Positions 20,027 to 30,217 of a DNA stretch of 64,000 nt are shown piece by piece; within the stretch, counting starts at the first letter, position 1; every line of letters begins with the position of its first letter. The notes under the pieces are model-generated. The model saw only the letters and a list, made by a program, of their open reading frames with translations. It was not told the origin of the DNA and did not search any database. The translations under genes were made by a program, and so were the position numbers. Source of the DNA: Pseudomonas tructae (GTDB taxonomy: Bacteria > Pseudomonadota > Gammaproteobacteria > Pseudomonadales > Pseudomonadaceae); the NCBI RefSeq assembly GCF_004214895.1, contig NZ_CP035952.1, forward strand, positions 5,280,501 through 5,344,500. Direction: 5' to 3'.

Positions 20027-21031
20027 TCAGTCTGCCGTGACGACTTTGGGTTGTCCCAGATTGGCCAGACGCACGCTGTCCTGCATCTGCTGGGCTTCAC
20101 CCTGGCTGTTGATCGGCCCCAGGCGAACCCGGTGCAGGGTCTGCTGGTTACGCACGATCGAACTGATGAACACCGGCGCGCTGACCATGCTGCTGAGCTT
20201 GGAGCGCAACAGCTCGGCGGCGTCCGGGTTGGCGAAGGCACCGACCTGCAAGTAAAGACCATTACTGGCCAGGGTGTTGTTGCTTGCGACCTGCACCGGC
20301 ACCACCGAAGCGGCGTGCTGTTGCGGTGGCGGCGTCCATTGCTCGACCGCGCCGGTGCTGGCCGGCATGGCCTGGGTCTGAGCCACTTGCGGCTGATCAA
20401 GGACCATGGGCGCCGGCTGGCCACGCTGGGCCCACCATTGTTTCGGGTCGATGCCCTCGACGCGCACCCGCGCGGTGCCGGTTTCGGCATAACCGAGCTT
20501 CTTCGCCGCCGCATAGGACAGGTCGATGATGCGGTCGGAGTAGAACGGCCCGCGGTCGTTGACCCGCAGGATCACGCTGCGCTGGTTGTCGAGATTGGTA
20601 ACCTTGACGTAGGCCGGCAGTGGCAAGGTCTTGTGCGCCGCACTCATACCATAGAGGTCATAGACCTCGCCATTGGCGGTGTTCTGGCCATGAAACTTGG
20701 TGCCATACCAGGACGCCGTGCCCTCGGCGCGGTAGTTGCGCGACTCGGGGATCGGGAAATAGGTCTTGCCCAGTACGGTGTAGGGGTTGGCCTTGTAATT
20801 ACCGGTGTGCACCGTAGGTGTCGCGTCTGGAATCTTCGAGACGTCGACATCCCACCAGGGCGCGCCATCCTTGTGGGCCCGGTTTATATCCAGGCCTGGC
20901 TTGGCACGTACGACATTACCGGAGGGTTGCGAAGAACTGCTTGGGCGGCTGCTCGAACAACTCACCAGTACCAGGCCCAGGGCCGCACAGCCGAGCATTT
21001 TCAACGATGTAGCAGAGAACATTCCGCGCAT
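20027..21031 (-). CDS. rlpA: septal ring lytic transglycosylase RlpA
   Basis: Outer-membrane lipoprotein (lipobox LVSC) that cleaves denuded peptidoglycan and, in P. aeruginosa, aids daughter-cell separation. The 334-residue protein has a double-psi beta-barrel domain at about 95-190 (GTASWYGTKFHGQNTANGE, VNDRGPF) and a C-terminal SPOR domain at about 255-330 that binds denuded glycans. Its ATG overlaps the mltB stop as TAATG. It lies in the elongasome cluster before dacA. Confidence 0.96.
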   Translation of the reverse strand: MRGMFSATSLKMLGCAALGLVLVSCSSSRPSSSSQPSGNVVRAKPGLDINRAHKDGAPWWDVDVSKIPDATPTVHTGNYKANPYTVLGKTYFPIPESRNYRAEGTASWYGTKFHGQNTANGEVYDLYGMSAAHKTLPLPAYVKVTNLDNQRSVILRVNDRGPFYSDRIIDLSYAAAKKLGYAETGTARVRVEGIDPKQWWAQRGQPAPMVLDQPQVAQTQAMPASTGAVEQWTPPPQQHAASVVPVQVASNNTLASNGLYLQVGAFANPDAAELLRSKLSSMVSAPVFISSIVRNQQTLHRVRLGPINSQGEAQQMQDSVRLANLGQPKVVTAD

Positions 21032-22041
21032 TACTTGGCGCCCCGTGCTTGAACCAGCAGGTCCGAGAGCTGATGCACTGCCATGGCATACATCACGCTG
21101 CGGTTATAGCGAGTGATCGCGTAGAAGTTTTTCAGGCCCAGCCAGTATTCGGGGCCGTTGTCGCCTTCGAGCCGGAACGCCGTGACCGGCAGATCATCGC
21201 GCAGCGCATCATGACTCGACCACCCCAGTGCCCGCAACTCCCCGACTGTCTTGACCGCGTCGATGCCCGGGCTCAGCCCCTCATCGACACGCTCGCCACG
21301 CACCATGGCGCGGCTGACCACCTGCTCACCGGCCACCCAGCCATGCCGCTTGAAGTAGCTGGCGACGCTGCCAATGGCATCATCCGGGTTGTTCCAGATA
21401 TTGATGTGACCGTCGCCGTCAAAGTCGACGGCGTAGGCGCGAAAGCTGCTCGGCATGAACTGCGGCAGGCCCATGGCGCCGGCGTAAGAGCCCTTGAGGG
21501 TCAGCGGATCGACTTGTTCTTCACGGGCCAGCAACAGGTATTCGCGCAATTCCTTGCGGAAGAATTCGGCGCGTGGCGGGTAATCGAAGCCCAGGGTCGA
21601 CAGTGCGTCGATCACCCGGTAATTGCCGGTGTTGCGACCAAAGAAGGTTTCGACACCGATGATTGAGACGATCACCTGGGCCGGGACCCCATATTCCTGT
21701 TCGGCGCGGGCCAAGGTGGCCTCATGCTGGCGCCAGAAATCCACGCCCCGGGCAACCCGGGCGTCGGTGAGGAACATAGGACGGTAGTCTTTCCAGGGCT
21801 TTACCCGCTCAGCAGGGCGCGAGATCGCGTCGAGGATCGCCTGCTTGCGCTGCACCTCGCGAAACACCGCCATCAACTGCTCACCGGCAAAACCGTAGTC
21901 GCGGGTCATCTCACCGACGAACTCGGCCACTTTGGGCGAGCCGTCATAGTCACCGGCCAAAGCGCTCTGCGCCCCGCCCAGCAAACCCAGAAAGCCGACC
22001 CAGGGTGCACAGCGAGCCACCCAGCCACGCATTGCTTGCAT
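21031..22041 (-). CDS. mltB: membrane-bound lytic murein transglycosylase B
   Basis: GH103 lytic transglycosylase. The 336-residue precursor has a signal sequence ending ALAGDYDG; there is no clear lipobox, so it may be soluble periplasmic, like SltB1 of P. aeruginosa. Motifs: catalytic Glu in GVETFFG, GSYAGAMGLPQFMPSSF, and DFDGDGHINIW. The ATG at 22041 was chosen because AAGGTGA stands 8 bases upstream; a longer frame (22077) overlaps rodA. It lacks the peptidoglycan-binding domain present in the homologue at 13.3 kb. Confidence 0.94.
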   Translation of the reverse strand: MQAMRGWVARCAPWVGFLGLLGGAQSALAGDYDGSPKVAEFVGEMTRDYGFAGEQLMAVFREVQRKQAILDAISRPAERVKPWKDYRPMFLTDARVARGVDFWRQHEATLARAEQEYGVPAQVIVSIIGVETFFGRNTGNYRVIDALSTLGFDYPPRAEFFRKELREYLLLAREEQVDPLTLKGSYAGAMGLPQFMPSSFRAYAVDFDGDGHINIWNNPDDAIGSVASYFKRHGWVAGEQVVSRAMVRGERVDEGLSPGIDAVKTVGELRALGWSSHDALRDDLPVTAFRLEGDNGPEYWLGLKNFYAITRYNRSVMYAMAVHQLSDLLVQARGAK

Positions 22042-22058
22042 GTAATTGTTCACCTTAT

Positions 22059-23204
22059 TCAAACCTGCGCAATCCATTTGCGGTGCGTATGGATCGACAT
22101 TAAAACTCCAAACGCTGACAGCAGCGTCACCAACGAAGTTCCGCCATAACTAATGAAGGGCAGCGGCACGCCCACCACGGGCAACAAGCCGCTGACCATA
22201 CCGATGTTGACGAAGACATAGACAAAGAAGGTCATGGTCAGGCTGCCGGCCAGCAATTTGCCGTAGAGCGTCTGGGCCTGGGCGGTAATCACCAGGCCAC
22301 GGCCGATCAGCAGCAGGTAGATCAGCAGCAGCGCACAGATGCCGACCAGGCCGAATTCCTCGCCGAGCACGGCAATGATGAAGTCGGTGTGGCTTTCCGG
22401 CAGAAAGTCCAGGTGCGACTGGGTACCCAGCAGCCAGCCCTTGCCGAACACCCCGCCCGATCCGATTGCCGCCTTCGACTGGATAATGTTCCAGCCGGTG
22501 CCCAGCGGATCGCTTTCCGGGTCGAGGAAGGTCAGCACCCGCTGCTTCTGATAGTCGTGCATGACGAAGAACCACATGGCCACCGCCACCGGCACCGCCG
22601 CCGTCACCACACTGAGGATCCAGCGCCAGCGCAAGCCACCCATAAACAGCACGAAGGCACCGGAAGCAAGGATCAACAAGGCGGTGCCCAGGTCCGGTTG
22701 ACGCACGATGAGGATGAACGGCAGGCCAATCATGATCAGGCTGATCATCACGTGCTTGAGGTGTGGCGGCAGCGAGCGCTTGGCCAGGTACCAGGCGATG
22801 GTCGCCGGCATGATGATCTTCATGAATTCCGAGGGCTGGAAGCGAATCACCCCGGGAATGTTGATCCAGCGTGTTGCGCCCATGGCGTTGTGGCCCATGA
22901 CGTCAACCACCACCAGCAGGATGACCCCGACGACATAGGCCAACGGTACCCAGCGCGCCATGAAACGTGGCTCCAACTGGGCGATCACGAACATCGACAC
23001 CAGGCCGATGCCAAAGGAACTGGCCTGCTTGAGCAGCAGGTCCCAGTTCTTGCCGCTGGCCGAATACAGCACGAACAGGCTGCCGGCGGCCAGAGTCAGC
23101 AGCAGGATCAGCAACGGCCCGTCGATATGGATACGCTGCAGGAAGCTGGCGCGACGACGCATGACGTCCTCGCTGGAAAGCATGCGGTCGAAGTTGTTTT
23201 TCAC
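22059..23204 (-). CDS. rodA: peptidoglycan glycosyltransferase RodA
   Basis: SEDS-family glycosyltransferase that polymerises lipid II in the elongasome with its partner PBP2. The 381-residue membrane protein has about ten spans and the SEDS C-terminal motif (PVVGVPLPFISYGGTS). The start is taken as the GTG at 23204, overlapping the mrdA stop as GTGA; an ATG seven codons later is the alternative. Confidence 0.96.
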   Translation of the reverse strand: MKNNFDRMLSSEDVMRRRASFLQRIHIDGPLLILLLTLAAGSLFVLYSASGKNWDLLLKQASSFGIGLVSMFVIAQLEPRFMARWVPLAYVVGVILLVVVDVMGHNAMGATRWINIPGVIRFQPSEFMKIIMPATIAWYLAKRSLPPHLKHVMISLIMIGLPFILIVRQPDLGTALLILASGAFVLFMGGLRWRWILSVVTAAVPVAVAMWFFVMHDYQKQRVLTFLDPESDPLGTGWNIIQSKAAIGSGGVFGKGWLLGTQSHLDFLPESHTDFIIAVLGEEFGLVGICALLLIYLLLIGRGLVITAQAQTLYGKLLAGSLTMTFFVYVFVNIGMVSGLLPVVGVPLPFISYGGTSLVTLLSAFGVLMSIHTHRKWIAQV

Positions 23205-25090
23205 GGGGCCGATTCCTGAACAACGGTAGCGGGAGCGAACTCGGGCTTGAGTCGGCCGCTCTCGTCAAGCAACCAGGCGTCCATCACCTGGCGCATCACT
23301 GGCGCTGCGACTCGGCCACCTGCCTCGCCGTTTTCGATCATGACCGACACCACGATCCTGGGGTTCTCTGCCGGGGCGAAGCCAACGAACAGGGCGTGGT
23401 CGCGGTGGCGCTCCTGAACCTTGTTACGGTCGTACTTCTCGCCCTGTTTGATTGCCACTACCTGAGCGGTACCGCTCTTGCCGGCGATGCGGTACTGGGC
23501 CCCAGCGGCGGCGGCACGGGCGGTGCCGCGGGCGTTGTGCATCACCTGCTCCATGCCATGGGTGACCTTGGCCCAGTCGGACTTGTCGCGCAGCACGATG
23601 TCTTCCATCGGATTATTATCCACAGGCGGCTGGCCTTCGATGGTCTTGGCCAGGTGCGGACGGTTCCACTTGCCCTTATTGGCGATCAGCGCGATGGCCT
23701 GGGCCATCTGCAGCGGTGTGGTCTGCATGTAGCCCTGGCCGATACCAAGGATCAGCGTCTCGCCCGGGAACCAGGCCTGACGGCGGGTGGCGCGCTTCCA
23801 TTCGCGGGTCGGCATCAGGCCGGGAGACTCCTCGAACATGTCCAGGGCGACTTTCTGCCCGAGGCCGAACCTGTTCATGTAGCTGGACAGGCGGTCGATG
23901 CCCATCTTGTGCGCCAGGTCGTAGAAGTAGGTGTCGTTGGAACGCATGATCGCCAGGTCCAGGTCGACCCAGCCGTCGCCACTGCGGTTCCAGTTACGGT
24001 ACTTGTGATCATAGTTGGGCAACTGGTAGTAGCCCGGGTCGAACACCCGGCTGGAGGCGGTGACCACACCACTGTCCAGGCCGGCGACGGCCACTGCCGG
24101 CTTGATGGTCGAGCCCGGCGGATACAGGCCGCGCAGCACGCGGTTGAACAATGGCCGGTCGATCGAGTCGCGCAGCTCGGCGTAAGCCTTGAAGCTGATG
24201 CCGGTGACGAATGGGTTGGGGTCGAAACTCGGCTGGCTGACCATCGCCAGCACCTCGCCAGTGTTCGGGTCGAGGGCGACGATAGCACCACGACGCCCGG
24301 CCAGGGCAATCTCGGCGGCTTCCTGCAGCTTGATGTCGAGGCTCAGGACAATGTCTTTGCCAGGAACCGGATCGGTGCGCTTGAGCACCCGCAATACCCG
24401 GCCACGGGCGTTGGTCTCGACCTCTTCGTAACCCACCTGGCCATGCAGCTCCGGCTCGTAGAAACGCTCGATGCCGGTCTTGCCGATATGGTGGGTGCCG
24501 CTGTAGTTGACCGGATCGAGGGCCTTCAGCTCTTTTTCGTTGATCCGCCCGACATAGCCGACCGAGTGGGCAAAGTGCGCGCCCTGCGGGTAGTGACGCA
24601 CCAACTGGGCGACCACTTCCACACCCGGCAGGCGGAACTGGTTCACCGCGATGCGGGCGATCTGTTCCTCGGTCAGCTCGAACAGGATCGGCACCGGCTC
24701 GAACGGCCGACGCCCCTGGCGCATGCGCTTTTCAAACAGGGTGCGGTCGTCCGGGGTCAGCTCCAGTACCTCGACGATCACATCGAGCACCTGCTGCCAG
24801 TCGCCGGAACGCTCGCGGGTCATGCTCAGACTGAAGCTGGGCCGGTTGTCGGCGATGATCACCCCGTTGCGGTCGAAGATCAGCCCACGGGTCGGCGGAA
24901 TCGGTTGCACATGCACCCGGTTGTTTTCCGACAGGGTCGAGTGATAGTCGTACTGAATCACCTGCAGGTAATACAGGCGGGCGATCAACACGCAGATCAG
25001 CAGGACGATCGCCACTGCGCCGACCACGACGCGGCTACGCACCAGACGGGCGTCTTTCTCGTGATCCTTGAGGCGAATCGGCTGCGACAT
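23201..25090 (-). CDS. mrdA: penicillin-binding protein 2
   Basis: Class B transpeptidase of the elongasome, partner of RodA. The 629-residue protein has one N-terminal span (about 22-45), a pedestal domain starting at PPTRGLIFDRNG, and a transpeptidase domain with the active-site serine in PPGSTIKP, the SxN-type motif in MRSNDTYFY, and KSGT in GKSGTAQV. It is coupled to rodA and preceded by rlmH at 17 bases. Confidence 0.98.
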   Translation of the reverse strand: MSQPIRLKDHEKDARLVRSRVVVGAVAIVLLICVLIARLYYLQVIQYDYHSTLSENNRVHVQPIPPTRGLIFDRNGVIIADNRPSFSLSMTRERSGDWQQVLDVIVEVLELTPDDRTLFEKRMRQGRRPFEPVPILFELTEEQIARIAVNQFRLPGVEVVAQLVRHYPQGAHFAHSVGYVGRINEKELKALDPVNYSGTHHIGKTGIERFYEPELHGQVGYEEVETNARGRVLRVLKRTDPVPGKDIVLSLDIKLQEAAEIALAGRRGAIVALDPNTGEVLAMVSQPSFDPNPFVTGISFKAYAELRDSIDRPLFNRVLRGLYPPGSTIKPAVAVAGLDSGVVTASSRVFDPGYYQLPNYDHKYRNWNRSGDGWVDLDLAIMRSNDTYFYDLAHKMGIDRLSSYMNRFGLGQKVALDMFEESPGLMPTREWKRATRRQAWFPGETLILGIGQGYMQTTPLQMAQAIALIANKGKWNRPHLAKTIEGQPPVDNNPMEDIVLRDKSDWAKVTHGMEQVMHNARGTARAAAAGAQYRIAGKSGTAQVVAIKQGEKYDRNKVQERHRDHALFVGFAPAENPRIVVSVMIENGEAGGRVAAPVMRQVMDAWLLDESGRLKPEFAPATVVQESAP

Positions 25091-25106
25091 TGAAAAGGCT
25101 TAAGGC

Positions 25107-25574
25107 TTATTTATGGTAGGGATGCCCGGACAGTACGGTCCAGGCGCGGTACAGCTGTTCGCCGATCAGTATCCTTACCAACGGGTGGGGCAGTGTCAGC
25201 GGCGACAGCGACCAGCGCTGTTCGGCCCGCGCGCAGACTTCCGGCGCCAGCCCTTCGGGGCCGCCGACCATGAAGTTGACGGTGCGCGAGTCCAGGCGCC
25301 AGCGGTCCAGTTCGACCGCCAGTTGCTCGGTACTCCAGGGCTTGCCATGGACCTCCAGGGTGACAATCCGTTCCCCTGGCTGGACCTTGGCAAGCATGGC
25401 CTCGCCCTCCTGACGAATCAGGCGAGCGACATCGGCATTCTTGCCCCGGGTATTGAGCGGTATTTCCACCAGCTCCAGCGACAGCTCCGAGGGCAGGCGC
25501 TTGGCATACTCATGCCAACCGTCCTCGACCCACTTGGGCATGCGCGAGCCGACCGCGATCAGACGCAGACGCAC
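25107..25574 (-). CDS. rlmH: 23S rRNA pseudouridine-1915 N3-methyltransferase
   Basis: SPOUT-family methyltransferase that modifies pseudouridine 1915 of 23S rRNA in assembled ribosomes. The 155-residue protein shows the SAM-binding knot ([13 protein letters not shown]) and the conserved C-terminus [19 protein letters not shown]...HPYHK. It lies between rsfS and mrdA, the standard order. Confidence 0.98.
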   Translation of the reverse strand: MRLRLIAVGSRMPKWVEDGWHEYAKRLPSELSLELVEIPLNTRGKNADVARLIRQEGEAMLAKVQPGERIVTLEVHGKPWSTEQLAVELDRWRLDSRTVNFMVGGPEGLAPEVCARAEQRWSLSPLTLPHPLVRILIGEQLYRAWTVLSGHPYHK

Positions 25575-25583
25575 GAGCCTTCC

Positions 25584-26009
25584 TTACTCCCGATCTTTCA
25601 GCTTGTCTGAAAAGTCGTGGGTGTTTTCCGGACTGTGGTGCTTGCCGTCGGCGGCGCGGCTCTGCTCGGCACCCATCCACAGGCGTTCGAGGTCATAGAA
25701 CTGACGGGCAGCGGCGGTCATCATGTGCACGATGACGTCGTTGAGGTCGAGCAGCACCCAGTCGCTGTCGCCCTTGCCTTCTTCGCCCAGTGGCTGCACG
25801 CCCTTGGCCTTGACCTGCTCACGGACCTTTTCCAGCATCGCGCTGATCTGGCGGTTGGAGGTACCGGTAGCGATGATCATGTAATCGGTCAGGCTGTGCT
25901 TTTCTTTTACGTCGATGATCTGGATATCCTGGGCCTTGACGTCTTCCAGGGCTGCCTTGGTCAGTTCGACCAGCTCTTCGGCGCTGACATGGTGTTTTTG
26001 CTTGGTCAT
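25584..26009 (-). CDS. rsfS: ribosome silencing factor RsfS
   Basis: Binds ribosomal protein uL14 and blocks subunit joining under nutrient limitation. The 141-residue protein contains the family block DYMIIATGTSNRQ and GDSDWVLLDLNDVIVHMM. The ATG at 26009 (MTKQKHHVSAEEL) is preferred over an in-frame TTG at 26024. The C-terminal 30 residues are a charged extension. It lies 9 bases before rlmH and downstream of nadD. Confidence 0.96.
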   Translation of the reverse strand: MTKQKHHVSAEELVELTKAALEDVKAQDIQIIDVKEKHSLTDYMIIATGTSNRQISAMLEKVREQVKAKGVQPLGEEGKGDSDWVLLDLNDVIVHMMTAAARQFYDLERLWMGAEQSRAADGKHHSPENTHDFSDKLKDRE

Positions 26010-26054
26010 ATAAAACTCATTCAACTCAATAGTATGAGGTGCTTTTCAGCACCC

Positions 26055-26741
26055 TCAGTTCGGCGCACGGTAAAGGTTGTGCGCATCGATGTAGGCCAGT
26101 ACTGCGTCCGGCACCAGAAACCGCACCGACTTGCCGCTGGCCAGCAGCTGTCGGATCTGCGTGGCTGACACCGCAAGCGGCGTCTGCCAGACGAATGCAA
26201 TATTCCCGGCAGGCCCTTGCAGGGCCTGCGGATCACTGACCGAACGTGCCGCCAGCAGATTGCGCAGGGCATCCGGTGGCTCGACGTCGGCATCCGGGCG
26301 TTGCAGCACCAGAATGTGACAGTGTTGCAGCAATTCTTCCCAACGATGCCAACCGGGCAGGCCGCAAAACGCGTCCCAGCCCAGCAGCAGAAACAGTTGC
26401 TCCGAAGCGGCCATTTCGGCACGCATCAGTTCCAGCGTCTCGACGGTGTACGACGGCTTGTCACGCGCAAGCTCCCGGGCATCGACCGCCAGGGTCGGCA
26501 CACCTTCAACGGCGCACCGCACCATCGCCAGGCGATCCTGCGCCGACACTTGCGGTGTGTCGCGGTGCGGCGGGCGGGCGTTGGGCATCAGCCGCAGCTC
26601 GTCCAGCGCCAGCACTTCGGCTACCTCCAGCGCACTGCGCAGGTGGCCGATGTGCACCGGGTCGAATGTCCCGCCGAGTACGCCGATGCGCCGGGTGGGC
26701 GACATCGTCGAGACGGGGGCGGGCGGTTTGCGCTCGGCCAA
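26055..26741 (-). CDS. nadD: nicotinate-nucleotide adenylyltransferase
   Basis: Makes deamido-NAD from nicotinate mononucleotide and ATP. The nucleotidyltransferase motif [15 protein letters not shown] lies near residues 23-37, and the second motif is [11 protein letters not shown]. The start is a TTG at 26741, supported by an AGGAG ribosome binding site ten bases upstream (26752-26756, overlapping the end of proA); the ATG at 26705 has none. It sits between proA and rsfS in one minus-strand unit. Confidence 0.95.
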   Translation of the reverse strand: MAERKPPAPVSTMSPTRRIGVLGGTFDPVHIGHLRSALEVAEVLALDELRLMPNARPPHRDTPQVSAQDRLAMVRCAVEGVPTLAVDARELARDKPSYTVETLELMRAEMAASEQLFLLLGWDAFCGLPGWHRWEELLQHCHILVLQRPDADVEPPDALRNLLAARSVSDPQALQGPAGNIAFVWQTPLAVSATQIRQLLASGKSVRFLVPDAVLAYIDAHNLYRAPN

Positions 26742-26742
26742 G

Positions 26743-28014
26743 TCAGAGCGACTCCTGTCCGCGCAGCTGGCCGTCGCCGATCACCACGTACTTCTCGCAG
26801 GTCAGGCCTTCCAGGCCGACCGGGCCACGGGCGTGCAGCTTGTCGGTGGAAATCCCGATTTCCGCGCCCAGGCCATACTCGAAACCGTCGGCAAAGCAGG
26901 TCGGGGTGTTGATCATCACCGAAGACGAATCGACCTCGGCCATGAACTGGCGAGCCTGCGCCTGATGTTCGGTAACGATGGCATCGGTGTGGTGCGAGCC
27001 ATAGCGATTGATGTGTTCGATAGCCTGGTCCAGGCCCTCCACCACGCGGATCGACAAGATCGCCGCAAGGTATTCGGTGTGCCAGTCTTCTTCGCTCGCC
27101 GGCAGCGCCTCGATGACCTGCCGAGTACGCTCGCAGCCGCGCAGTTCGACGCCTTTTTCCCGAAATTGGCGGGCCATTTCCGGCAAGAACTCGGCAGCCA
27201 CCGACTGGTCGACCAGCAGAGTTTCCATCGCCCCGCAGATGCCATAACGGTAGGTCTTGGCGTTGAACGCGATGCGCCGGGCCTTGTCCAGCTCGGCATG
27301 CTCGGCCACATAGACGTGGCAGATGCCGTCCAGGTGCTTGATCACCGGCACCCGCGCGTCGCGGCTGATGCGCTCGATCAGGCCCTTGCCGCCACGCGGG
27401 ACGATGACATCGACGAACTCGGGCATGCTGATCAGCGCACCGACCGCTTCGCGATCGGTGGTCTCGACCACTTGCACCACCGCAGCCGGCAGGCCGGCCT
27501 CGGCCAGGCCACGCTGGATACAGACGGCAATGGCACGATTGGAATGGATAGCCTCTGAACCGCCACGCAAGATAGTTGCGTTACCCGACTTCAGGCACAG
27601 GCTCGCGGCATCGATGGTCACGTTCGGCCGGGACTCGTAGATAATGCCGATCACGCCCAGGGGCACGCGCATCTTGCCGACCTGAATACCCGATGGCCGG
27701 TAGCTCATGTCGCGGATCGCGCCGACCGGGTCCGGCAGGCTGGCGACCTGGCGCAGGCCGACGATCATGCCGTCGATGCGCGCCGGCGTCAGCGCCAGGC
27801 GCTCGAGCATGGCCGGTTCCAGGCCATTGGCGCGGCCAGCGGCGAGGTCCAGCTCATTGGCGGCGCTCAGCTCGGCGCGAGCAGCATCCAGCGCGTTGGC
27901 GGCGGCTTGCAGGGCGCGGTTCTTCTGCGCGGTGCTGGCACGGCCGATCACGCGCGACGCCGCGCGGGCAGCGCGACCCAGGCGGGTCATGTAGTCAAGA
28001 ACGGACTCAGTCAT
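26743..28014 (-). CDS. proA: gamma-glutamyl phosphate reductase
   Basis: Second enzyme of proline synthesis, reducing glutamyl-5-phosphate to the semialdehyde. The 423-residue protein belongs to the aldehyde dehydrogenase superfamily, with the catalytic cysteine in [14 protein letters not shown] and the ProA signature [27 protein letters not shown] (split here: [12 protein letters not shown], then FADGFEYG). The ATG at 28014 gives MTESVLDYM; the longer frame upstream is not conserved. It heads the proA-nadD-rsfS-rlmH-mrdA group and is divergent from mpg. Confidence 0.97.
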   Translation of the reverse strand: MTESVLDYMTRLGRAARAASRVIGRASTAQKNRALQAAANALDAARAELSAANELDLAAGRANGLEPAMLERLALTPARIDGMIVGLRQVASLPDPVGAIRDMSYRPSGIQVGKMRVPLGVIGIIYESRPNVTIDAASLCLKSGNATILRGGSEAIHSNRAIAVCIQRGLAEAGLPAAVVQVVETTDREAVGALISMPEFVDVIVPRGGKGLIERISRDARVPVIKHLDGICHVYVAEHAELDKARRIAFNAKTYRYGICGAMETLLVDQSVAAEFLPEMARQFREKGVELRGCERTRQVIEALPASEEDWHTEYLAAILSIRVVEGLDQAIEHINRYGSHHTDAIVTEHQAQARQFMAEVDSSSVMINTPTCFADGFEYGLGAEIGISTDKLHARGPVGLEGLTCEKYVVIGDGQLRGQESL

Positions 28015-28199
28015 GGGCTCAGTGGTCTTGGCGAAGGGGAAAATCGGATGATTATAACTGTCGCGTGAGCCCACGCCCAGCGGTGACAGGCGGATGGTCG
28101 AAAACAGTACCGGCCCCACACTCCATAATGGCCATTCAGGGTTGGTTAAGGCAGAAATTGCTATCATCGCCCACCTGTCCAGCCGCGAACTTCGCCAGC

Positions 28200-28892
28200 A
28201 TGCCCGACTCCGCCCCCTGCCCGCCCCAGGCCCTGCCCGATAGCTTCTTCGATCGCGACGCAGCAGAACTGGCCAAGGCCCTGCTGGGCAAGGTCATCCG
28301 CCACCGCCACGGTCCGTACTGGCTGGCCGCGCGGATCATCGAGACCGAGGCCTATTACCTCAGCGACAAGGGCAGCCACGCCTCGCTTGGCTACACCGAA
28401 AAACGCCGGGCACTGTTCCTCGATGGCGGGCACATCTACATGTATTACGCCCGCGGTGGCGATTCGTTGAACTTCAGCGCCCACGGTCCGGGCAATGCGG
28501 TGTTGATCAAGTCGGCCTTTCCCTTCATCGATGCCCTGTCGGACGCCAACAGCCTGGCGCAGATGCAACTGAACAACCCCGACGCCAGCAACCAGCCACG
28601 CCCGCCCGAACGCCTGTGCGCCGGCCAGACCCTGCTGTGCAAGGCCCTGGGCCTGAAAGTGCCGCACTGGGACGGCAAACGCTTCGATGCCGAGCAGCTG
28701 TTTGTCGAGGACTGCGGTATCAAAGTGAAACAAATTATCCAGACCACCCGCTTGGGGATTCCTCACGGTCGCGATGAACATCTGCCCTACCGTTTCGTCG
28801 ACGCCGACTTCGCCCGCCATTGCACACGGAACCCGCTGCGCCGGGGTCAAGTCGAAGGCCGGGACTACTTCTTACTGACACAAGGAAACTGA
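28200..28892 (+). CDS. 3-methyladenine DNA glycosylase (AAG/MPG type)
   Basis: Base-excision repair glycosylase of the AAG family that removes alkylated purines. The 230-residue protein shows [14 protein letters not shown], the catalytic-Glu region [10 protein letters not shown], and [12 protein letters not shown], all characteristic of the fold. The C-terminus matches the usual length. It ends 4 bases before the DedA-PAP2 gene, so the two are probably cotranscribed. An upstream in-frame extension to 28122 is not conserved in appearance. Confidence 0.93.
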   Translation: MPDSAPCPPQALPDSFFDRDAAELAKALLGKVIRHRHGPYWLAARIIETEAYYLSDKGSHASLGYTEKRRALFLDGGHIYMYYARGGDSLNFSAHGPGNAVLIKSAFPFIDALSDANSLAQMQLNNPDASNQPRPPERLCAGQTLLCKALGLKVPHWDGKRFDAEQLFVEDCGIKVKQIIQTTRLGIPHGRDEHLPYRFVDADFARHCTRNPLRRGQVEGRDYFLLTQGN

Positions 28893-28896
28893 CACG

Positions 28897-30213
28897 ATGG
28901 GCCCATGGCTCGACAGCCTGACCACTTGGCTCAGCGCCAACCCGCAGTGGCTTGGCTTGGCAATTTTTCTGGTGGCCTGCGTGGAATGCCTGGCAATTGC
29001 CGGGATCATCGTCCCCGGCACCGTCCTGCTGTTCGCCGTGGCCGTACTGGCCGGTAGCGGTGCACTGAGCCTGGGCGAAACCCTGCTGCTGGGCTTTGCC
29101 GGTGGTTTACTGGGGGACGCGATCTCCTACACCCTGGGCCGGCGTTTTCACCAGAATATCCGCCGCCTGCCACTGCTGCGCCATCACCCGGAATGGATCG
29201 GCAGCGCCGAGACCTACTTCCAGCGCTATGGTATCGCCAGCCTGCTGGTCGGCCGCTTCATCGGCCCGCTACGGCCGATGCTGCCGATGGTTGCCGGCAT
29301 GTTCGACATGCCTCTGCCGCGCTTCATTGCGGTGAGCCTGCTCGCCGGCGCCGGCTGGGCTGTCGCCTACCTGCTGCCGGGCTGGGCCACTGGCGCAGCC
29401 ATGCGCCTGCCGCTACCGGAGGGTTTCTGGCCACAGGCGGGGGTGGTGATGGGAGGCCTTGCAGTGCTGATCGGCCTGAGCGTCAACAGCAGCCTGCGCA
29501 GCATGCGGCGCGGCACCCGGCTGATTGCCGGGATGAGCCTGCTGGCCCTGATCGGCCTGTTCCTCGGCTGGCCGTACCTGACCCAGTTCGACCAGGGCCT
29601 GATGACCCTGATCCAGGAAAACCGCAGCCGCGCTATCGATGGCAGCGTGGTGCTGATCACCCGCCTGGGCGATTTTCGCACCCAGTTCTTCCTCGGTGGC
29701 CTGCTCACTGGCCTGCTGCTGCTAGCCCGGCAGTGGCGTCCGGCGATTTTCGCCGGCAGCACGCTGATCGGCACAGCCCTGGCCAATGGCAGCCTCAAAT
29801 GGTTGTTCGCCCGGGCACGCCCCGAGGTGCTGAGCGATCCACTGACCACCTACAGCATGCCCAGTGGCCACAGCTCGGCAGCCTTTGCCTTCTTTCTGGT
29901 CCTGGCGGTACTCGCCGGCCGCGGCCAGCCGCCGCGCATGCGCCTGACCTGGATCATGCTGGGCTGCATTCCGGCGCTGTCGATCGCACTGTCGCGGGTG
30001 TACCTCGGCGCGCACTGGCCGACCGACATTCTCGCCGGTGCCATGCTCGCCTGCTGCGTGTGCGCCACCAGCCTGACCCTGACCCAGTACCGCCAGCCGC
30101 TCACCGCCCTGCCGTTGCGGGTGTGGTGGCTGATCCTGCCGGCCTGCGTCGCCCTGCTGGCATTCTTTGCCCTGCACTCGTTGCCGCACGCCCTGTTGCG
30201 CTACCAGTACTGA
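28897..30213 (+). CDS. DedA-PAP2 fusion membrane protein
   Basis: A 438-residue inner-membrane protein that joins two lipid-handling domains. Residues 1-190 are DedA/SNARE-associated (ECLAIAGIIVPGTVLL, GRFIGPLRPMLPMVAGM), a family linked to lipid-carrier flipping. Residues 210-400 are a PAP2 phosphatase with all three motifs: KWLFARARP, PSGHSS and SRVYLGAHWPTD. The likely task is recycling or dephosphorylating an isoprenoid or phosphatidate lipid; the substrate is unknown. The fusion is known in Pseudomonas. A separate DedA protein is encoded at 45.7 kb. Confidence 0.92.
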   Translation: MGPWLDSLTTWLSANPQWLGLAIFLVACVECLAIAGIIVPGTVLLFAVAVLAGSGALSLGETLLLGFAGGLLGDAISYTLGRRFHQNIRRLPLLRHHPEWIGSAETYFQRYGIASLLVGRFIGPLRPMLPMVAGMFDMPLPRFIAVSLLAGAGWAVAYLLPGWATGAAMRLPLPEGFWPQAGVVMGGLAVLIGLSVNSSLRSMRRGTRLIAGMSLLALIGLFLGWPYLTQFDQGLMTLIQENRSRAIDGSVVLITRLGDFRTQFFLGGLLTGLLLLARQWRPAIFAGSTLIGTALANGSLKWLFARARPEVLSDPLTTYSMPSGHSSAAFAFFLVLAVLAGRGQPPRMRLTWIMLGCIPALSIALSRVYLGAHWPTDILAGAMLACCVCATSLTLTQYRQPLTALPLRVWWLILPACVALLAFFALHSLPHALLRYQY

Positions 30214-30217
30214 AGGC

